Notes under the pieces: generated by a model
The model's input: only the letters and a program-made list of their open reading frames with translations
What the model was told of the DNA's origin: nothing
Databases searched by the model: none
Source: Methylomonas montana
GTDB taxonomy: Bacteria > Pseudomonadota > Gammaproteobacteria > Methylococcales > Methylomonadaceae
Direction: 5' to 3'
Length of the DNA stretch: 64,000 nucleotides
Assembly (NCBI RefSeq): GCF_030490285.1
Contig: NZ_CP129884.1
Location: forward strand, 1,178,001-1,242,000
Shown here: positions 63,359 to 64,000 of the stretch, one piece after another
Layout: each line of letters opens with the position of its first letter
How positions within the stretch are numbered: the first letter of the stretch is position 1
Position numbers and translations under genes: made by a program

Positions 63359-63781
63359 TTAACGTTTTTGCGGTTCGGAAACGAAACCGATTTTGCTGAC
63401 CCCGGCTTTGGCCGCATCCGCCAGGGTTTCGGCGACAAAGTGGTACGGTACGTTCTGATCGGCGCGGATATGCAGTTCCGGTTGCTGCGGCGACTGGGCG
63501 ATTTCCGCCAGCCGTTGATTCAAAACGGTGCGGTTGATTGGTTCCTGATTCCAGAACAATTGGCCTTCGCCATTTACTGACAACGCTACCGGATCGTCGC
63601 TGGGTTGTTGCGGCACGCTGCTGGCCTTGGGCAGATCGATTTTCACCGCATGCGTCATCAGCGGCGCGGTGATCATAAAGACCACCAGCAGTACCAGCAT
63701 CACATCGATTAACGGGACCATGTTGATTTCGGCGACGGTATGGCCGCCGCTCTTGTTTTGATCGAAGCCGCCGAATGCCAT
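63359..63781 (-). CDS. exbD: Biopolymer transport protein ExbD
   Basis: 140 aa. One membrane helix near 22-42 (INMVPLIDVMLVLLVVFMIT) carrying the proton-linked Asp of the ExbD/TolR family, then a periplasmic domain (KIDLPKASSVPQQPSDDPVA, VNGEGQLFWNQEPI). It works with ExbB to power the TonB system for the receptor next door. Its ATG overlaps the ExbB stop (TAATG). Confidence 0.94.
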   Translation of the reverse strand: MAFGGFDQNKSGGHTVAEINMVPLIDVMLVLLVVFMITAPLMTHAVKIDLPKASSVPQQPSDDPVALSVNGEGQLFWNQEPINRTVLNQRLAEIAQSPQQPELHIRADQNVPYHFVAETLADAAKAGVSKIGFVSEPQKR

Positions 63782-64000
63782 TATTGTTCTCCTGTTGCGT
63801 AAGCCAGTTCGGCGCCGGCGAAGGCGGCCAGCTTGGTTTGCGGCACGGTGGACGGATCGCTGGCGATGGTGGCGCCGGTGGTCAGGAAAGCAAACAGGTC
63901 ATGGGCAAAGCCGTCCAAGCGGGCTAATAACAGGCGGTTACTGCGTACACAATCGTTATAAGCCAGGACCGCCGGAATCGCCACCGCTAAGCCTAAGCCG
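63781..64000 (-). CDS. exbB: MotA/TolQ/ExbB proton-channel protein, C-terminal part
   Basis: The frame is open to the right edge. The 72 visible residues start GLGLAVAIPAVLAYNDCVRS and NRLLLARLDGFAHDLFAFLT, the conserved last membrane helix and tail of ExbB, with the G-x-A-VAIPA pattern. The product is the ExbB subunit that uses the proton gradient to drive TonB. The N-terminal part lies beyond the window. Confidence 0.9.
   Translation of the reverse strand, partial: GLGLAVAIPAVLAYNDCVRSNRLLLARLDGFAHDLFAFLTTGATIASDPSTVPQTKLAAFAGAELAYATGEQ

Overview
The window is a piece of a gammaproteobacterial chromosome of moderate to high GC. The gene set fits a Methylococcales methanotroph, probably Methylomonas-like: a linked Entner-Doudoroff and oxidative pentose-phosphate cluster (zwf, pgl, edd, gnd, eda), two GlnK/AmtB sets beside glutamine synthetase, and many light, redox and c-di-GMP signalling proteins. 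No methane or methanol oxidation gene lies in the window, so the assignment is an inference.

Layout. 1-5422: end of a peptidoglycan-binding protein followed by a type I secretion operon (TolC-like channel with an extra N-terminal secretin-type domain, ABC exporter, HlyD adaptor). 5771-8012: exonuclease III, a BLUF blue-light protein and two small envelope proteins. 8433-18662: an integrated element of about 10.2 kb at the 3' end of glnA, bounded by a 16-bp duplication of the glnA end. It carries an integrase, AlpA regulator, Toprim primase, DUF3987 ATPase, a mirrored array of 12 short repeats beside an AT-rich tract (probable origin) and a ClpP-protease/major-capsid fusion. No portal, terminase, tail or lysis gene is recognisable, so it looks like a very small capsid-encoding phage satellite.

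18644-25711: nitrogen region with glnA, a porin, glnK-amtB and a second glnK and amtB. The porin and the first glnK are divergent, each with a sigma-54 promoter, and share two NtrC-type palindromes. 25798-30644: an inositol-monophosphatase-like enzyme, a glycosyltransferase, a Calx-beta autotransporter and rpe. A 210-bp element with inverted ends lies at 30768-30977. 30998-39239: a signalling operon of a giant pseudokinase/ATPase/histidine kinase, a receiver-KaiB fusion and a PAS-GGDEF-EAL protein. 39361-44844: peroxiredoxin-like protein, PAS chemoreceptor, DUF898 and M48 peptidase pair, Dabb protein and cytochrome b561.

44975-53113: zwf-pgl-methyltransferase-edd-gnd-PLD-like-eda, all on the minus strand, which takes glucose-6-phosphate to pyruvate and glyceraldehyde-3-phosphate or to ribulose-5-phosphate. 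53318-55877: the three AmmeMemoRadiSam genes. 56149-59542: a cluster of OmpA-like, V4R, two Roadblock/LC7 proteins and an unknown membrane protein. 59595-64000: iron acquisition (PiuC-like dioxygenase, PepSY protein, TonB-dependent siderophore receptor, ExbD, start of ExbB), cut by the window edge.
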